Positions 63,145 through 64,000 of a DNA stretch of 64,000 nt are shown in pieces. This stretch comes from Candidatus Physcousia equi. GTDB taxonomy: Bacteria; Bacteroidota; Bacteroidia; Bacteroidales; Bacteroidaceae. Both the position numbers and the translations under genes were made by a program. The stretch spans positions 1 to 64,000 of the forward strand of contig JAGHUD010000021.1 of the NCBI GenBank assembly GCA_018065005.1, given 5' to 3'. The notes beneath the pieces were generated by a model that had not been told where the DNA came from, made no database searches, and saw nothing but the letters and a program-made list of their open reading frames with translations. Positions within the stretch are counted from its first letter, which is position 1. Each line of letters starts with the position of its first letter.

Positions 63145-64000
63145 ATGAACAACAAGATACTCCTCACAGACCTTGCAAATGGAACTGCCACGCGCAGCGG
63201 TTTGCCCAAAAAGGACAGCGAATACTTCGTTCGCTCCTTCTTTGAGCTAATCAGTCAGTCCCTTCTCAAAGATAAGATTGTAAAGGTGAAAGGACTGGGT
63301 ACGTTCAAGGTGGTAGAAGTGGAAGGGCGTGACAGTGTCAACGTGAACAATGGGGAGCGGATCCATATTAGCGGACATTCCAAAATCACTTTTTCTCCGG
63401 ATTCTGCCATTCGCGACATCGTGAATCGTCCCTTTGCCGCTTTTGAGTCCATCATCCTCAACGATGGTGTTGTCTTTGATCCGGTCGTTGAGGACGAGCC
63501 TCTTAGCGATGAATCCGACGAATCGTTTGCTGTGAACGAAGAGAATCCAGAAGGTATTGCTCAACAGCCCGAAGCAAAACCAGAATCCGAACCTTTGCCA
63601 TCGGAAATCGCTTCAGAAGCAGAGCCTTTGCAGCCCGAGGTCGCTACGGATTCTGAGCCTTTGCAACCTGAGGTCACTTCACCGAATGATTTGTTGCAGA
63701 CTGAGGATGCCACAGCAGAGCCTAATGCGCAAGAGATGCTACAAGCGGTAGCATCACCCATCCATGATGGCCAGCAGCATGTAGACGAGTCTGAGCAGCC
63801 CTCGATGCCCGACGTTTCTGCCGCCGGTCCCTCTTCGGATGCAGATGCCGGTTCGGCACAAAACGATTCTGTAGTTGCAGAACCAGCAGAAAGAGAGGAT
63901 TTGGCTACGATGCAGGCGGAAACCGTACCAGTCGTCTTGTCGAATCAAGCGAGTGCATCAAACACAACCGGAACTGCAGGCAACAGCGTTGCCGCACATA
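63145..64000 (+). CDS. HU-domain protein with long acidic tail (cut by window end)
   Basis: At least 285 residues are present; the frame runs off the window. Residues 1-100 form a divergent HU/IHF fold (NNKILLTDLANGTATRSGLP, then KVKGLGTFKVVEVEGR and FSPDSAIRDIVNRPF). From about 110 the chain becomes a low-complexity acidic, Pro/Gln/Ser-rich region with loose repeats of the type SEPLQPEV. In related Bacteroidales genes such a tail often leads to a membrane segment or a wall-binding domain, which cannot be seen here. It is the second HU gene in tandem, 7 bp after the first. Confidence 0.8.
   Translation, partial: MNNKILLTDLANGTATRSGLPKKDSEYFVRSFFELISQSLLKDKIVKVKGLGTFKVVEVEGRDSVNVNNGERIHISGHSKITFSPDSAIRDIVNRPFAAFESIILNDGVVFDPVVEDEPLSDESDESFAVNEENPEGIAQQPEAKPESEPLPSEIASEAEPLQPEVATDSEPLQPEVTSPNDLLQTEDATAEPNAQEMLQAVASPIHDGQQHVDESEQPSMPDVSAAGPSSDADAGSAQNDSVVAEPAEREDLATMQAETVPVVLSNQASASNTTGTAGNSVAAH

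Overview
The window looks like a chromosome segment of a Bacteroidales bacterium, most likely a Prevotellaceae member. Reasons: promoters of the Bacteroidetes type (a -7 box TAnnTTTG with, at several genes, a TTTG -33 box 19-20 bp upstream), SusC/SusD outer-membrane pairs, lipoproteins with TSC-type lipoboxes, exported proteins ending in a short Prevotella-like tail, and the order rpmB-rpmG-DUF4295-ftsY-rimO-HU. No 16S rRNA or tRNA is present, so the genus is an inference.

Region 1 (1 to about 18.9 kb) is the right part of a prophage whose left end lies outside the window. Plus-strand late genes run from tail/baseplate proteins (176-4978) to a 2462-residue tail-fibre-like protein (4991-12379). 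That protein is the target of a complete diversity-generating retroelement (DGR). A 114-bp variable repeat (VR, 12230-12343) at its 3' end is mirrored by a template repeat (TR, 12576-12689). At 14 of 29 TR adenines the VR differs, against 1 of 85 other positions. The TR has its own promoter and is followed by a structured spacer and a reverse transcriptase (12831-14174). After a small phage protein come a HicAB toxin-antitoxin pair, a holin and a GH108-type endolysin. A minus-strand tyrosine integrase closes the prophage. Between endolysin and integrase lies a non-coding control region with six ATACAWWWGTAT sites placed mirror-symmetrically, followed by a run of palindromes.

Region 2 (19.5-22 kb) is host envelope biology: an LptB-type ATPase, divergent from an MlaE/MlaF lipid-transport pair.

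Region 3 (22-50 kb) is a large polysaccharide utilisation locus. A GH95 alpha-L-fucosidase is on the plus strand. Facing it on the minus strand are a GH43-like enzyme, three FAS1 (fasciclin) lipoproteins, two SusC/SusD pairs, a GH29 alpha-L-fucosidase and a GEVED/discoidin protein. The content points to fucosylated host or plant glycans; the exact substrate cannot be read from sequence.

Region 4 (50.6-64 kb) is mostly housekeeping: a membrane-anchored pseudokinase-like protein, a PLP aminotransferase, a LolC/E-type permease, a lipoprotein, a Na/Pi cotransporter-PhoU fusion, methionine aminopeptidase, TsaD, ribosomal proteins L28 and L33, FtsY, RimO and two HU-family proteins, the last cut by the window end. 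Two intergenic regions carry related palindromic repeats (about 19.2 and 50.4 kb), and a 19-bp-period minisatellite lies upstream of ftsY. No CRISPR array, insertion sequence, tRNA or rRNA was seen.
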